64,000 nucleotides of DNA from positions 182,656-246,655 of the forward strand of contig NZ_JAAZQQ010000007.1 in NCBI RefSeq assembly GCF_012395815.1, read 5' to 3'. The position numbers and the translations under genes were made by a program. This document shows positions 29,114-38,535 of this stretch, one piece after another. How positions within the stretch are numbered: position 1 is the stretch's first letter; every line of letters starts with the position of its first letter. The notes beneath the pieces were generated by a model that had not been told where the DNA came from, searched no databases, and saw nothing but the letters and a program-made list of their open reading frames with translations. This DNA is from Roseicyclus persicicus (lineage in GTDB: Bacteria; Pseudomonadota; Alphaproteobacteria; Rhodobacterales; Rhodobacteraceae).

Positions 29114-29959
29114 TCAGAGGCCGACCATGCGGCGGATGTCCTGCGGCGTGGCCCCTTCGGCGCGGTAGAGGCGGATGGCGCGCGCGTCGTCGCGCTTGGC
29201 CAGCCGTTTGCCGTGGTCGTCGCGGATCAGCCGGTGGTGGTGGTAGGTGGGCAGGGGGTGGCCGAGGAGGGAGGCGAGGACCGCCTGCAGCTGCGCGGCC
29301 TCGAACAGGTCCTCGCCGCGGATGACATGGGTGATGGCCTGCGCCGCGTCGTCGACCACGACCGACAGGTGGTAGGAGGCGCCCATGGCGGGGCGGGCGA
29401 GCACCGCGTCGCCGATGCCGTGTATCAGGTGATCGCGGGTGAGCGGGATGGCGCCGGCATGGGCGGGGCCGGTTTCGGTGAGGGTCGGCAGGTCTGCAAG
29501 CGTGTCGAGCGCGCGGGCCATGTCGAGGCGGATGGCGTCGCCCGGGCCGGCCTCGGCCATCGGGCGGCCGCGGCAGGTGCCGGGGTAGACGATGCCGTCG
29601 GGGCCGTGGGTCGCGCCCTCCTGCGGGGCGCTGGCGGCCTCGCGGATGTCGCGGCGGGAGCAGCGGCAGGGGTAGGTCAGGCCCATGGCGGAGAGGCGGT
29701 CGAGGGCGGCGCGGTAGGCGGGCAGGTGGTCGGACTGGCGGCGGGGGGCCGCGTCCCAGCTCAGGCCGAGCCAGGCGATATCCTCGAGGATCAGCGCCTC
29801 CCACTCGGGCCGCGCGCGGGTCTGGTCGATGTCGTCGATGCGGAGCAGGAAGGCGCCGCCGGCGGCGCGGGCCATGTCATGGGCGAGGATGGCGGAATAG
29901 GCATGGCCGAGATGCAGCGGACCCGTGGGGGACGGTGCGAACCGGGTGCGAAACGTCAT
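29114..29959 (-). CDS. gluQ: Glutamyl-queuosine tRNA-Asp synthetase GluQRS
   Basis: A truncated glutamyl-tRNA synthetase paralogue that glutamylates queuosine-34 of tRNA-Asp. It has the catalytic fold only: RFAPSPTGPLHLGHAY (HIGH-type motif), LLRIDDIDQTRARPEW, a zinc-binding CRCSRRDI segment and a KMSKS-like KRLAKRD. It lacks the anticodon-binding domain, hence 281 residues. ATG at 29959 is preferred to a TTG three codons upstream. Its substrate tRNA-Asp is encoded twice at 19.7-20.2 kb and tgt at 5.4 kb. Downstream of trmFO on the same strand. Confidence 0.95.
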   Translation of the reverse strand: MTFRTRFAPSPTGPLHLGHAYSAILAHDMARAAGGAFLLRIDDIDQTRARPEWEALILEDIAWLGLSWDAAPRRQSDHLPAYRAALDRLSAMGLTYPCRCSRRDIREAASAPQEGATHGPDGIVYPGTCRGRPMAEAGPGDAIRLDMARALDTLADLPTLTETGPAHAGAIPLTRDHLIHGIGDAVLARPAMGASYHLSVVVDDAAQAITHVIRGEDLFEAAQLQAVLASLLGHPLPTYHHHRLIRDDHGKRLAKRDDARAIRLYRAEGATPQDIRRMVGL

Positions 29960-29981
29960 GTCAGGCAAGAGGTTGCGGGGC

Positions 29982-30006
29982 GATCTTCACGCATCGCGCG
30001 AAGATC
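29982..30006 (-). terminator. Stem-loop overlapping the trmFO stop
   Basis: GATCTTC and GAAGATC (29982-29988 and 30000-30006) pair, with an inner CGC/GCG around an ATC loop. The trmFO stop codon (30005-30007 on the plus strand) overlaps the stem. No T-run. It resembles the stop-overlapping palindromes at 54.1 kb. Confidence 0.5.
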
Positions 30007-31363
30007 ACGCCGCATCGGCGCGCTGCGGGGCCAGCCAGGCGGTCCAGGCGGCCTTGGCGCGGTCGGTGTAGGCCTTGTAGCGGTCGACGCGGCCCCGGCG
30101 GCCGGCGCGGAAACCTTCGACCGGGGGGAACAGGCCGAAGTTCACGTTCATCGGCTGGAAGGTCTTGGCCTCGGCGCCGCCGGTGATGTGGTGGACGAGC
30201 GCGCCCATCGCGGTCTCCTGCGGCACCGGCGGCAGGGAATGGCCCAGCACCTCGGCGGCGGCCAGCCGGCCGGCGAGCAGGCCCATGGCGGCGGATTCGA
30301 CGTAGCCCTCGACCCCGGTGATCTGGCCGGCGAAGCGGATATGGGGCTTGGACCGCAGCCGCATCTGGCCGTCCAGCAGCGTGGGCGAGTTGATGAAGGT
30401 GTTGCGGTGGATGCCGCCCAGCCGCGCGAAGCTGGCGTCCTGCAACCCCGGAATCATCTTGAAAACAGCGGTTTGCGCGCCGTACTTCATCTTGGTCTGG
30501 AAGCCCACGATGTTGTAGAGCGTGCCGAGCGCGTTGTCGCGGCGGAGCTGGACGACGGCCCAGGGCTTGACGGTGGGGTTGTGCGGGTTGGTCAGGCCCA
30601 CGGGCTTCATCGGCCCGTGGCGCAGCGTCTCGCGGCCGCGTTCGGCCATCACCTCGATCGGCAGGCAGCCGTCGAAATACTGCGCGGTCTCGCCCTCGTG
30701 GAACTCGGCCTTGTCGGCGGCGATGAGCGCGTCGATGAAGGTCTCGTACTCGTCGCGGGTCATCGGGCAGTTGATGTAGGCGCGCTGTTCCTCAAGCGTC
30801 TCGCCCTTGTCGTAGCGCGACTGTTCCCAGGCCACCGACATGTCGATGCTTTCGGCATAGACGATGGGGGCGATGGCGTCGAAGAAGGCCAGCGCGTCCT
30901 GCCCGGTCTCGGCGGCGATGGCCTGCGCGAGCGCGCCCGAGGTGAGGGGGCCGGTGGCGATGATGGCGGGGCCGGTGTCGGGCAGGCCGGTGATCTCGCC
31001 GGCGCGGATCTCGATGTTGGGGTGGGCGCGGAGCCGCGCGGTCACGGACTCGGCGAAGGGGTCGCGGTCGACGGCCAGCGCGCCGCCCGCGGGCAGGCGG
31101 TGGGCGTCGGCCATCGCCATGATCAACGATCCCGCCGCGCGCATTTCCCAGTGCAGGAGGCCCACGGCGTTCTGCTCGTCGTCGTCGGAGCGGAAGGAGT
31201 TGGAGCACACCATCTCGGCCAGGTGGCCGGTGCGGTGGGCGAAGGTGCCGACGGCGGGGCGCATCTCGTGCAGGACGACGCGGGCGCCGGCCTCGGCCGC
31301 CTGCCACGCCGCCTCGGAGCCGGCCATGCCGCCGCCGATGATCTGGATCACGCGGTCTGTCAT
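30005..31363 (-). CDS. trmFO: tRNA uracil-54 methyltransferase TrmFO
   Basis: Methylates uracil-54 in the tRNA T-loop using methylenetetrahydrofolate and reduced FAD. The 452-residue flavoprotein starts with the dinucleotide motif [15 protein letters not shown] and has [30 protein letters not shown] and [20 protein letters not shown], all characteristic of TrmFO (GidA-related). The ATG at 31363 gives the standard N-terminus. It is followed on the same strand by gluQ (46-base gap), so two tRNA-modification genes may be co-transcribed. Confidence 0.97.
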   Translation of the reverse strand: MTDRVIQIIGGGMAGSEAAWQAAEAGARVVLHEMRPAVGTFAHRTGHLAEMVCSNSFRSDDDEQNAVGLLHWEMRAAGSLIMAMADAHRLPAGGALAVDRDPFAESVTARLRAHPNIEIRAGEITGLPDTGPAIIATGPLTSGALAQAIAAETGQDALAFFDAIAPIVYAESIDMSVAWEQSRYDKGETLEEQRAYINCPMTRDEYETFIDALIAADKAEFHEGETAQYFDGCLPIEVMAERGRETLRHGPMKPVGLTNPHNPTVKPWAVVQLRRDNALGTLYNIVGFQTKMKYGAQTAVFKMIPGLQDASFARLGGIHRNTFINSPTLLDGQMRLRSKPHIRFAGQITGVEGYVESAAMGLLAGRLAAAEVLGHSLPPVPQETAMGALVHHITGGAEAKTFQPMNVNFGLFPPVEGFRAGRRGRVDRYKAYTDRAKAAWTAWLAPQRADAA

Positions 31364-31448
31364 GGCCCCGCAATAGCGGAAACGCGCCCCGCACCTCAAG
31401 GGCGGAACGCGTTTCTCTCGATCACCCTGGAGAGGGTGGCGGCTGCCG

Positions 31449-32105
31449 TCACGCCGGGGTTCCGGCGTCGTCGGCGAACAGGTTGTCGACCTCGTCGAGC
31501 GGGTCGATCACGGGCACCACGGCCGACGCGCCGTGGCGGCGCCGGCGGAGGGCGAAGATCGTGGCTTCCTCGCTCATGCGGCGCACGGGCTGGGCCTGGG
31601 CCTGCAGCGCGGCGAGGCCGACGGCGGGCATGGGGCGCAGCGGGCGGCGGGCCAGCGTGCCGATGGAAAAGCCGGGGATGCGCCGGGGCGCGACGTGGCG
31701 CTGGAGGCGGCGGCGCGGCTCGGCCCGCCCGGCGCGGTCGCTTGCGGGATAGGTCAGCAGGAGCGCGGCGATCAGGGCGAGGTCGCGCCAGAAGGCGCCA
31801 AGCTCGTCGCCGACGCCCAGCGACAGCATCGCCAGATAGCTGGCGTAGAAGGTCATCAGCGCCATCATCAGCGCGGCCAGCCGCACCGCGGTGCCCGCCA
31901 TGATCAGGAAGGCGAGGATGAAGACGATGCCGGTGGCCAGCGCGCTGTCGAAGGGGGCGGGCAGGACCGGCGTGAACAGGAGCCCCAGGTCGGTGCCCGG
32001 GATCAGCTGCAGGGCGACGGCTAGGAAGTAGGACGCGATGAGAAGGCGCAGGATGGCCTGCGCCGCCGCGTTGACGCCGGTCGGTTGCGTGATGCCCTGT
32101 GCCAT
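31449..32105 (-). CDS. DoxX-like membrane protein with basic cytoplasmic tail
   Basis: A 218-residue protein. The first 135 residues hold four hydrophobic helices ([19 protein letters not shown], then about 50-72, 74-95 and 105-122) in a DoxX-like arrangement. The tail (about 140-218) is hydrophilic, arginine-rich ([16 protein letters not shown]) and ends with an acidic [11 protein letters not shown] segment; I recognise no domain there. The ATG at 32105 is strongly supported by AAGGAGG seven bases upstream. Function unknown. It sits between gyrA and trmFO on the same strand, but with a stem-loop and 188 bases separating it from gyrA. Confidence 0.72.
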   Translation of the reverse strand: MAQGITQPTGVNAAAQAILRLLIASYFLAVALQLIPGTDLGLLFTPVLPAPFDSALATGIVFILAFLIMAGTAVRLAALMMALMTFYASYLAMLSLGVGDELGAFWRDLALIAALLLTYPASDRAGRAEPRRRLQRHVAPRRIPGFSIGTLARRPLRPMPAVGLAALQAQAQPVRRMSEEATIFALRRRRHGASAVVPVIDPLDEVDNLFADDAGTPA

Positions 32106-32141
32106 GCGGACGCCTCCTTGCCTGCGTTGCCCGGCGGCCCC

Positions 32142-32159
32142 GGCCCCGATGTCGGGGCC
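32142..32159 (-). terminator. Stem-loop downstream of gyrA
   Basis: GGCCCCGA-TG-TCGGGGCC, a perfect 8-bp stem with a 2-base centre in the gap between gyrA and the DoxX-like gene. It lacks a T-run and is 135 bases past the gyrA stop. Confidence 0.4.
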
Positions 32160-32293
32160 CCGGGGGGGATGCCGGCCTGAGGTCAGACTGCCGCCCATTT
32201 GCGGCCCGATTCCGGCAATTCCGGACAGGTTTCGGGGCGCCGTCGGGCGAAGGCGTGGCAATCGTGGCGGGATCGGGACAGGCGGGGGCCGCG

Positions 32294-35035
32294 TCAGCCC
32301 TCCGCCGCCTCGTCCTCGGCCTGGTCGGCGATCCAGGCGACCGACACCACCTCTTCGCCGGCGGCGGCGTTCAGCACCCGCACGCCCCCCGCCGAGCGCG
32401 AGCGGAACGAGATGCCGTCGACCGGCACCCGGATCGACTGGCCGGTGGAGGTGGCGAGCATCACCTGGTCGTCGAGATCGACCGGGAAGGCCGCGACCAG
32501 CGCGCCGCCGCGCATCGCCTTGTCCATCGCCATGACGCCCTGGCCGCCGCGGCCGCGCACCGGGTAGTCGTGCGAGGACGACAGCTTGCCCGACCCGCCG
32601 GCGGTGATGGTCAGGATCAGGTCCTCGGCGGCCGACATCTCGGCGTAGCGGTCGGGGGACAGCTGCCCCTCGGCGACCTGCACCTCGTCCTCGTCGGCCT
32701 CGATCTCCTCGTCCGGGGCGCCGGCCATCAGGCGGCGCTGCTTGAGGTAGGCGGCGCGTTCCTCGGGCGTGGCCTCGAAATGGCGGATCACGGCCATCGA
32801 CACCACGCGGTCGCCGTCGGCCAGGCGGATGCCCCGCACGCCGGTCGAATCGCGGCCCTTGAACACGCGCACATCGGTGGTGGGGAAGCGGATCGCGCGG
32901 CCGGCCGCGGTGACCAGCATCACGTCGTCGGCCTCGGAGCAGATGCGGGCGTTGACCAGGCTGACCGAGCCGTCCTCGGGCAGGCGCATGGCGATCTTGC
33001 CGTTGCGCATGACGTTGGTGAAATCGGACAGCGCGTTGCGGCGCACCTCGCCCTCGGAGGTGGCAAAGACGATCTGCAGCTCGTCCCAGTGATCCTCGTC
33101 GCGGTCCACGGGCATGACGGCGGCGATGCCGGTGCCGGTCTCGATCGGCAGGATGTTGACCAGCGCCTTGCCACGGCTGGCGCGGCTGCCCTGCGGCAGG
33201 CGCCAGGTCTTGAGCTTGTAGACCATGCCGTCGGTGGTGAAGAACAGGAGCGGCGTGTGGGTGTTCGCCACGAAGAGCGAGGTCACCACGTCGTCTTCCT
33301 TCAGCGCGCCGCCCGACAGGCCCTTGCCGCCGCGCTTCTGGGCGCGGAACTCGCCGAGCGGCGTGCGCTTGATGTAGCCGCCCTGGGTGATGGTGACGAC
33401 CATGTCCTCGCGCTCGATGAGGTCCTCGTCCTCCATGTCGCCGGACCAGTCGGTGATCTCGGTGCGGCGGGGGACGGCGAATTTCTCGCGCACCTCGGCC
33501 AGTTCGGCCGAGATGATCGACAGGATGCGCTCGCGGCTCCCGAGGATGGCGAGGTAGTCCTTGATCTTGGTGGCGAGGTCTTCCAGCTCGTCGGTGACCT
33601 CCTTCACGCCCAGCTGCGTCAGGCGCTGGAGGCGCAAATCGAGGATGGCGCGGGCCTGGGTTTCCGACAGGTTGTAGGTGCCGTCCTCGTTCGCGGTGTG
33701 CGTCGGGTCGTCGATCAGCTTGATGAAGGGCAGGATTTCCGCGGCGGGCCAGCGGCGCGTCATCAGCTTTTCGCGGGCTTCCGCCGCGTCGGCCGAGGCG
33801 CGGATGGTACGCACCACCTCGTCGACGTTCGACACGGCCACGGCGAGGCCGCAAAGGACGTGCGCCCGGTCGCGCGCCTTGCGCAGCTCGAACGCGGTGC
33901 GGCGGGCAACCACCTCCTCGCGGAAGTCGAGGAAGGCGGTGAGGAAGCCGCGCAGCGTCAGCTGCTCGGGCCGGCCGCCGTTCAAGGCCAGCATGTTGCA
34001 GCCGAAGGAGGTCTGCATCTGGGTGAAGCGGAACAGCTGGTTCAGCACCACCTCGGGCGTGGCGTCGCGCTTCAGCTCGATCACCACGCGCACGCCGATG
34101 CGGTCACTTTCGTCCGCGACGCCCGAAATGCCCTCGAGCTTCTTCTCGCGCACCAGGTCCGCGATGCGCTCGATCATGGACGCCTTGTTCACCTGGTAGG
34201 GGATCTCGTCGACCACGATGGCGAAGCGGTCCTTGCGGATCTCCTCGACGTGGGTCTTGGCGCGGATGATGACCGACCCGCGCCCCTCCAGATACGCCTT
34301 GCGCGCGCCGGAGCGGCCGAGGATCAGGCCGCCGGTCGGGAAATCGGGCGCGGGGATGTATTCGATCAGCTGTTCCGAGCTGAGGTCGGGGTTGGCGATC
34401 AGGGCCTGGCAGGCGTCGATCACCTCGCCCAGGTTGTGGGGCGGGATGTTGGTCGCCATGCCCACCGCGATGCCGCCCGCGCCGTTGACCAGCATGTTCG
34501 GGAAGCGCGCGGGCAGGACGGTCGGTTCCTGCTGCTTGCCGTCGTAGTTGTCCTGGAAATCGACGGTGTCCTTGTCGATGTCGGCCAGGATGTAGGCGGC
34601 CGGCGGGGCCATGCGGACCTCGGTGTAGCGCATGGCCGCGGGGTTGTCGCCGTCCATGGAGCCGAAGTTGCCCTGGCCGTCCAGCAGGGGCAGCGACATG
34701 GAGAAGGGCTGCGCCATGCGGACCAGCGCGTCGTAGATCGCGCTGTCGCCGTGGGGGTGGTACTGGCCCATCACGTCGCCCACGGGGCGGGCGGACTTGC
34801 GGTAGGGCTTGTCGTGGGTGTTGTTGGTCTCGTGCATCGCGAAGAGGATGCGCCGGTGCACCGGCTTCAGCCCGTCGCGCAGGTCGGGGATGGCGCGGGA
34901 GATGATCACCGACATGGCGTAGTCGATGAAGGAGGTCTTCATCTCGGCCGCGATGTCGATGGACGGGCCGGCATGGGGCATCCGCGCGGGGCCCATATCT
35001 TCTTCGTTTTCAGGGGTTTCCGGGGTGTCGCTCAC
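32294..35035 (-). CDS. gyrA: DNA gyrase subunit A
   Basis: Breakage-reunion subunit of gyrase, a cytoplasmic A2B2 tetramer that introduces negative supercoils. The 913-residue protein has catalytic Tyr137 (AAMRYTEV) and an intact quinolone-determining region, [18 protein letters not shown], with Ser98 and Asp102 (E. coli 83 and 87), so no classical resistance change is seen. The C-terminal domain has a GyrA-box-like KRGGKGLSG and beta-pinwheel blades. An acidic stretch near residue 800 ([17 protein letters not shown]) is an insertion between blades. The start at 35035 gives a short acidic lead. A good sigma-70 promoter lies upstream. Confidence 0.98.
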   Translation of the reverse strand: MSDTPETPENEEDMGPARMPHAGPSIDIAAEMKTSFIDYAMSVIISRAIPDLRDGLKPVHRRILFAMHETNNTHDKPYRKSARPVGDVMGQYHPHGDSAIYDALVRMAQPFSMSLPLLDGQGNFGSMDGDNPAAMRYTEVRMAPPAAYILADIDKDTVDFQDNYDGKQQEPTVLPARFPNMLVNGAGGIAVGMATNIPPHNLGEVIDACQALIANPDLSSEQLIEYIPAPDFPTGGLILGRSGARKAYLEGRGSVIIRAKTHVEEIRKDRFAIVVDEIPYQVNKASMIERIADLVREKKLEGISGVADESDRIGVRVVIELKRDATPEVVLNQLFRFTQMQTSFGCNMLALNGGRPEQLTLRGFLTAFLDFREEVVARRTAFELRKARDRAHVLCGLAVAVSNVDEVVRTIRASADAAEAREKLMTRRWPAAEILPFIKLIDDPTHTANEDGTYNLSETQARAILDLRLQRLTQLGVKEVTDELEDLATKIKDYLAILGSRERILSIISAELAEVREKFAVPRRTEITDWSGDMEDEDLIEREDMVVTITQGGYIKRTPLGEFRAQKRGGKGLSGGALKEDDVVTSLFVANTHTPLLFFTTDGMVYKLKTWRLPQGSRASRGKALVNILPIETGTGIAAVMPVDRDEDHWDELQIVFATSEGEVRRNALSDFTNVMRNGKIAMRLPEDGSVSLVNARICSEADDVMLVTAAGRAIRFPTTDVRVFKGRDSTGVRGIRLADGDRVVSMAVIRHFEATPEERAAYLKQRRLMAGAPDEEIEADEDEVQVAEGQLSPDRYAEMSAAEDLILTITAGGSGKLSSSHDYPVRGRGGQGVMAMDKAMRGGALVAAFPVDLDDQVMLATSTGQSIRVPVDGISFRSRSAGGVRVLNAAAGEEVVSVAWIADQAEDEAAEG

Positions 35036-35059
35036 TGGGGCCGCCTGTCTCGCGCGTTG

Positions 35060-35110
35060 CGTCTATATCTTGTTGCGGCGCAGTATAGGCCCGCCGGATA
35101 TGGGGTGCAA
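35060..35110 (-). promoter_or_regulatory. gyrA promoter with NrdR-like boxes
   Basis: On the minus strand, TTGCAC (35105-35110) and TATACT (35082-35087) are separated by 17 bases, close to the sigma-70 consensus; transcription would start near 35075. CGTCTATATCTTGTTG (35060-35075) overlaps the start point and resembles an NrdR box; a weaker similar sequence lies 31 bases away at 35091-35106 in the spacer. The promoter call is firm; NrdR control is tentative. Confidence 0.65.
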
Positions 35111-35231
35111 TGCCAAGGGGCGCCGGTCCTTGGCAGCCACCCGAAACGACTGCCAACAAATTGTTTTCATTGATTTTTAATTGCGGCGTGGCAGGCTGGA
35201 TCCGTGGAGGAGGCAACACCAGAGGTGCCCC

Positions 35232-35501
35232 ATGGCAAGGACCGAGACCGAGCTGATGCTCAAGGGCTACGGGCTGACCACCGCCGAGATGGTCTACCGC
35301 ATGCCCGATTACCGCAACGTGCTGAACACCTTCGTCTGGCAGGACTACGACCTCGCGCCGGATTACCCGCGGCTGTTCGGCTTCATCGAGTACTGGCAGA
35401 AGGCCATCGAGGGGCCGCTGCATTCGGTGCGCTTCGTGCACCGCAAGCTGATCGCGCCGGGCGAATGGCGCAACGTGACGGGGGAATTCACGCTGCACTG
35501 A
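35232..35501 (+). CDS. usg: Usg family protein
   Basis: An 89-residue protein of the Usg family, first noted in Caulobacter and widespread in alphaproteobacteria. It contains MLKGYGLTTAEMVYRMPDY and LNTFVWQDYDLAPDYPRLF, the family's signature. Biochemical role unknown. ATG 35232 follows GAGGAGGC with about 18 bases, so the ribosome-binding site is uncertain, but this is the only start that fits the family. Divergent from gyrA; its 3' end overlaps the convergent ocd gene by 14 bases. The AT-rich upstream stretch 35153-35190 (including AACAAATTGTT) probably holds its promoter. Confidence 0.9.
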   Translation: MARTETELMLKGYGLTTAEMVYRMPDYRNVLNTFVWQDYDLAPDYPRLFGFIEYWQKAIEGPLHSVRFVHRKLIAPGEWRNVTGEFTLH

Positions 35502-36564
35502 CCGGGCGGCCGGGCGCGCGCGCGCGCTGCAGCATCCCGTAGAGGTCGCGCGGATCGTCGGGGTCGGCCAGCAGGTCGAGCCGGTCGTAAAGCCCGGTCT
35601 CCTGCAGCTTGGCGCGGATGTAGCGCAGCGCCGCGAAATCCTCGACGGCGAAGCCCACGCTGTCGAAGAGCGTCACCGCGGCCGCGTCGCGCCGGCCGGG
35701 GGCCGCGCCGGTGATGACCTGCCACAGCTCGATCACCGGGTGGTCGGCGGGCAGCTGCTGGATCTCGCCCTCGACGCGGGTCTGGGGCGGGTATTCCACG
35801 AAGATGTCCGACCGCAGCAGGATGTCGCGGTGCAGTTCGGTCTTGCCGGGGCAGTCACCGCCGATGGCGTTCAGGTGCACGCCCGCGCCGACCATGTTGT
35901 CGGTCAGGATCGTGGCGGCCTGCTTGTCGGCGGTGCAGGTGGTGATGATCTGCGCGCCCTCGACCGCGGCCTCGGCGCTGGCGCAGGGGACGAGGGTCAG
36001 GCCCGAGCCCGCGAGGTTGCGCATCGCCTTGTCGGTCGCGGCGCGGTCGATGTCCCACAGCCGCACCGTGTCGATGCCGCAGACCGCGCGGAAGGCGAGG
36101 CACTGGAATTCGGCCTGCGCGCCGTTGCCGATCATCGCCATGACGCGCGCGCCCTGCGGCGCCAGGTGCCGGGCGGCCATGGCGGAGGTCGCGGCGGTGC
36201 GCAGCGCCGTCAGCATCGTCATTTCCGACAGGAGCATCGGGTAGCCGGTGTCGACGTCGGCAAGCAGCCCGAAGGCGGTGACGGTCTGCAACCCCTCGCG
36301 CGTGTTCTTGGGGTGGCCGTTCACGTATTTGAACGCGTAGTGGATGCCGTCCGAGGTCGGCATCAGCTCGATCACCCCGTCGGGCGAATGGGCGGCGACG
36401 CGGGGCGTCTTGTCGAAGGCGGGCCAGCGGCGGAACTCGGCCTCGATGGCGTCGGTCAGCTCGACCAGCATGGTCTCGAGGCCGACCGCATGGATCAGCT
36501 CCATCATCGTGGCGACCGAGACGAAGGGCACATAGGCGCGGTCGGAGGGGGCGGGGAGGGTCAT
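35488..36564 (-). CDS. ocd: Ornithine cyclodeaminase
   Basis: Converts ornithine to proline and ammonia with bound NAD+. The 358-residue protein shows the ornithine cyclodeaminase/mu-crystallin fold: HYAFKYVNGHPKNTREGL, MTALRTAATSAMAARHL, the nucleotide-binding VMAMIGNGAQAEFQ and HLNAIGGDCPGKTEL, with the catalytic Asp in the last. The downstream order after arginase (11-base gap) makes an arginine to ornithine to proline route, probably one operon under the divergent Lrp-type regulator. The start at 36564 (ATG) follows a GAGGG stretch. Confidence 0.95.
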   Translation of the reverse strand: MTLPAPSDRAYVPFVSVATMMELIHAVGLETMLVELTDAIEAEFRRWPAFDKTPRVAAHSPDGVIELMPTSDGIHYAFKYVNGHPKNTREGLQTVTAFGLLADVDTGYPMLLSEMTMLTALRTAATSAMAARHLAPQGARVMAMIGNGAQAEFQCLAFRAVCGIDTVRLWDIDRAATDKAMRNLAGSGLTLVPCASAEAAVEGAQIITTCTADKQAATILTDNMVGAGVHLNAIGGDCPGKTELHRDILLRSDIFVEYPPQTRVEGEIQQLPADHPVIELWQVITGAAPGRRDAAAVTLFDSVGFAVEDFAALRYIRAKLQETGLYDRLDLLADPDDPRDLYGMLQRARAPGRPVSAA

Positions 36565-36575
36565 GGCGGGCTCCG

Positions 36576-37505
36576 TCAGGCGGCGAAACTGCGGGTGGGG
36601 CGGTCGAACACGGTGCGGCCGAGAAGCGAGGCCGTCAGGTCGACCATCAGCGAGGCGGTGCGCCCGCGCTCGTCGAGGAAGGGGTTCAGCTCCACGAGGT
36701 CGAGCGAGGTGACGAGGCCCGAATCGTGCAGCATCTCCATCACCAGGTGCGCCTCGCGGAAGGTCGCGCCGCCGGGGACGGTGGTGCCGACGGCGGGCGC
36801 GATGGCGGGGTCGAGGAAATCGACGTCGAGCGACACGTGCAGCAGGCCGTTCGCCGCCGCGACGCGGGCGAGGAAGGCGCGCAGCGGCACCGCGATGCCG
36901 GTCTCGTCGATGGCGCGCATGTCCTGCGCGTCGAAGGGCGCGGCGGCCAGCGCCCGGCGCTCGGCCGGATCGACCGACCGCAGGCCGAGGTAGCAGACAT
37001 GGGCCTCGGGGATGGGCGCGGGCAGGGGCGGGAAGGCGTCGAAGCCGGGCCGCCCGGTCAGGTAGGCGACGGGCGTGCCGTGCAGGTGGCCCGAGGCGGT
37101 GGTCTCGGGCGTGTGCATGTCGGCGTGGGCGTCGAGCCACAGGACGAACTGCGGCCGGCCGAGCGCCGCGGCATGGGCCGCGACGCCCGAGACGGTGCCG
37201 AGCGACAGGGCGTGGTCGCCGCCGAGAAAGATCGGAAAGCCCTGGGCGATGGCGTCGCGCGCCGCCGCGGACAGCGCCTCGGTCCAGGCGACGGTCTCGG
37301 GCAGGGCGTGGACGACCGGGTTGCCGCAGGTCGCGGGGCGCAGCGGCGCAGGCGCCACGTCGCCAAGGTCGCGCACCGGGCGGCCGAGGCTTTCCAGCGC
37401 CGCGGCGATCCCCGCGACGCGATAGGCGGCGGGGCCCATCAGGCAGCCGCGGGTGCGCTTGCCGCTGTCCACGGGGGCGCCGAGAAGGAGGCAGGGCTGG
37501 GGCAT
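36576..37505 (-). CDS. rocF: Arginase
   Basis: Hydrolyses arginine to ornithine and urea using two Mn ions. All metal ligands are visible in 309 residues: His98 (FLGGDHALS), Asp125, His127 and Asp129 (WLDAHADMHT), and Asp227/Asp229 (SLDVDFLDP). The ASGHLHG substrate loop at 138-143 is also intact. It is the first gene of the arginase-ornithine cyclodeaminase pair and lies divergent from an Lrp/AsnC regulator across a 121-base region with direct repeats. The ATG at 37505 gives MPQPCLLLGAPVDSG, a typical start. Confidence 0.96.
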   Translation of the reverse strand: MPQPCLLLGAPVDSGKRTRGCLMGPAAYRVAGIAAALESLGRPVRDLGDVAPAPLRPATCGNPVVHALPETVAWTEALSAAARDAIAQGFPIFLGGDHALSLGTVSGVAAHAAALGRPQFVLWLDAHADMHTPETTASGHLHGTPVAYLTGRPGFDAFPPLPAPIPEAHVCYLGLRSVDPAERRALAAAPFDAQDMRAIDETGIAVPLRAFLARVAAANGLLHVSLDVDFLDPAIAPAVGTTVPGGATFREAHLVMEMLHDSGLVTSLDLVELNPFLDERGRTASLMVDLTASLLGRTVFDRPTRSFAA

Positions 37506-37576
37506 GGCGGGTCTTTCCTCTGCGCGTGTGCCGCGAGTGATGCCCGCCGATCCGGGTTGACGGGAAGGCCCCAGAG

Positions 37577-37605
37577 TGATCGAAATGCGCGAGGAATGAT
37601 CGAAA
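37577..37605. promoter_or_regulatory. Direct repeats, candidate Lrp-type operator
   Basis: TGATCGAAA occurs at 37577-37585 and 37597-37605, exactly 20 bases apart (about two helical turns), within the divergent arginase/Lrp promoter region and 22 bases before the regulator's ATG. Regularly phased sites suit an oligomeric Lrp-family protein. Confidence 0.5.
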
Positions 37606-37626
37606 CGGCGGGCAAGGCTGCGCAGG

Positions 37627-38061
37627 ATGGACGAAACCGACCAGAAGCTGCTGGCGGCGCTGAAGCGCGACGGGCGCGCGCCCCTGTCGGACCTCGCGGC
37701 GCTCCTCGGGCTGTCGCGGGCGACGGTGCGGGCGCGGCTCGAGAAACTTCAGGCGGCCGGCGTGATCCGGGGCTTCACGGTGGAAACCGCGCAGGACGTG
37801 GCCGAGGCGCCGGTGCGGGGCCTGATGATGCTGTCGATCTCGGGGCCGGGGGCGGAGCGGGTGATGCTGCGCCTGACCGGCCACCCGGCGGTGCGGCAGG
37901 TGCATTCCACCAACGGCAAGTGGGACCTGATCGTGGAACTGGGCACCGCCACGCTGGAGGATCTCGACCGGGTGCTGTTCGAGATCCGGCGCCTCGACGG
38001 GGTGGAGACCTCGGAGACGAGCCTGCTCCTGAACACCCGCAAGGGCGCGCCGCGGCGTTAG
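37627..38061 (+). CDS. Lrp/AsnC-family regulator of arginine catabolism
   Basis: A 144-residue feast/famine regulator. The N-terminal winged helix runs MDETDQKLLAALKRDGRA to LQAAGVIRGF (1 to about 50), and the C-terminal RAM ligand domain starts near residue 62 (VRGLMMLSI). Its divergent position from rocF-ocd suggests it senses arginine or ornithine and activates the pair; similar regulators (ArcR/PutR-like) are common beside such operons. This is inference from position. The 3' end overlaps dsbB by four bases on the opposite strand. Confidence 0.92.
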   Translation: MDETDQKLLAALKRDGRAPLSDLAALLGLSRATVRARLEKLQAAGVIRGFTVETAQDVAEAPVRGLMMLSISGPGAERVMLRLTGHPAVRQVHSTNGKWDLIVELGTATLEDLDRVLFEIRRLDGVETSETSLLLNTRKGAPRR

Positions 38062-38528
38062 GCGGTGCGCGACCGCGCGGCGGCGACCCAGATGCCGGCC
38101 AGCACCAGGCAGACGATCCCGTTCCACGACGCCATCGACAGGCCCAGCATCGACCAGGCCACCTCGGTGCAGAGCACGATCTCGGCGCCCTGCGTGGGGT
38201 CGAGCAGCGCGCTGACGTCCATCGACCCGATGTCCTCGCCGCCGCCGGTGCAGGTGAGGTTCAGCGTCCACCATGCGCGCTCGACCCCCGTGTGCAGGAG
38301 CGCGATGCCGGCATTCACCACCATCGACAGCGCCCCCGCCCAGGCCACCAGCGCGTGCGGCACCGCCGCGCCCAGCGCGCCCAGCGCGATGGCGGCCGCG
38401 TGCGGCCAGCGCTGCCACAGGCACATGGCGCAGGGCGCGAGCCCGCCGATGTACTGGAACCCGAAGGCCCCCAGCAGCATCGCCAGCGACCCCAGCCCCG
38501 CCAGTGCGATCAGATGCTTGCGTTCCAT
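38058..38528 (-). CDS. dsbB: Disulfide bond formation protein DsbB
   Basis: Inner-membrane quinone reductase that reoxidises DsbA. The 156-residue protein has four membrane helices and both functional cysteine pairs: Cys33/Cys36 (LAPCAMCLWQRWPH) and Cys93/Cys120 in the second periplasmic loop. The ATG at 38528 is preferred over a TTG six codons upstream. It is immediately downstream of the exoD-like gene on the same strand, separated by seven bases, so the two are probably in one transcript. Confidence 0.93.
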   Translation of the reverse strand: MERKHLIALAGLGSLAMLLGAFGFQYIGGLAPCAMCLWQRWPHAAAIALGALGAAVPHALVAWAGALSMVVNAGIALLHTGVERAWWTLNLTCTGGGEDIGSMDVSALLDPTQGAEIVLCTEVAWSMLGLSMASWNGIVCLVLAGIWVAAARSRTA

Positions 38529-38535
38529 ATGTTCC

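Noticed and set aside
32294..35035. Quinolone-resistance change in GyrA
   Set aside because: Ser98 and Asp102, equivalent to E. coli 83 and 87, are the wild-type residues.
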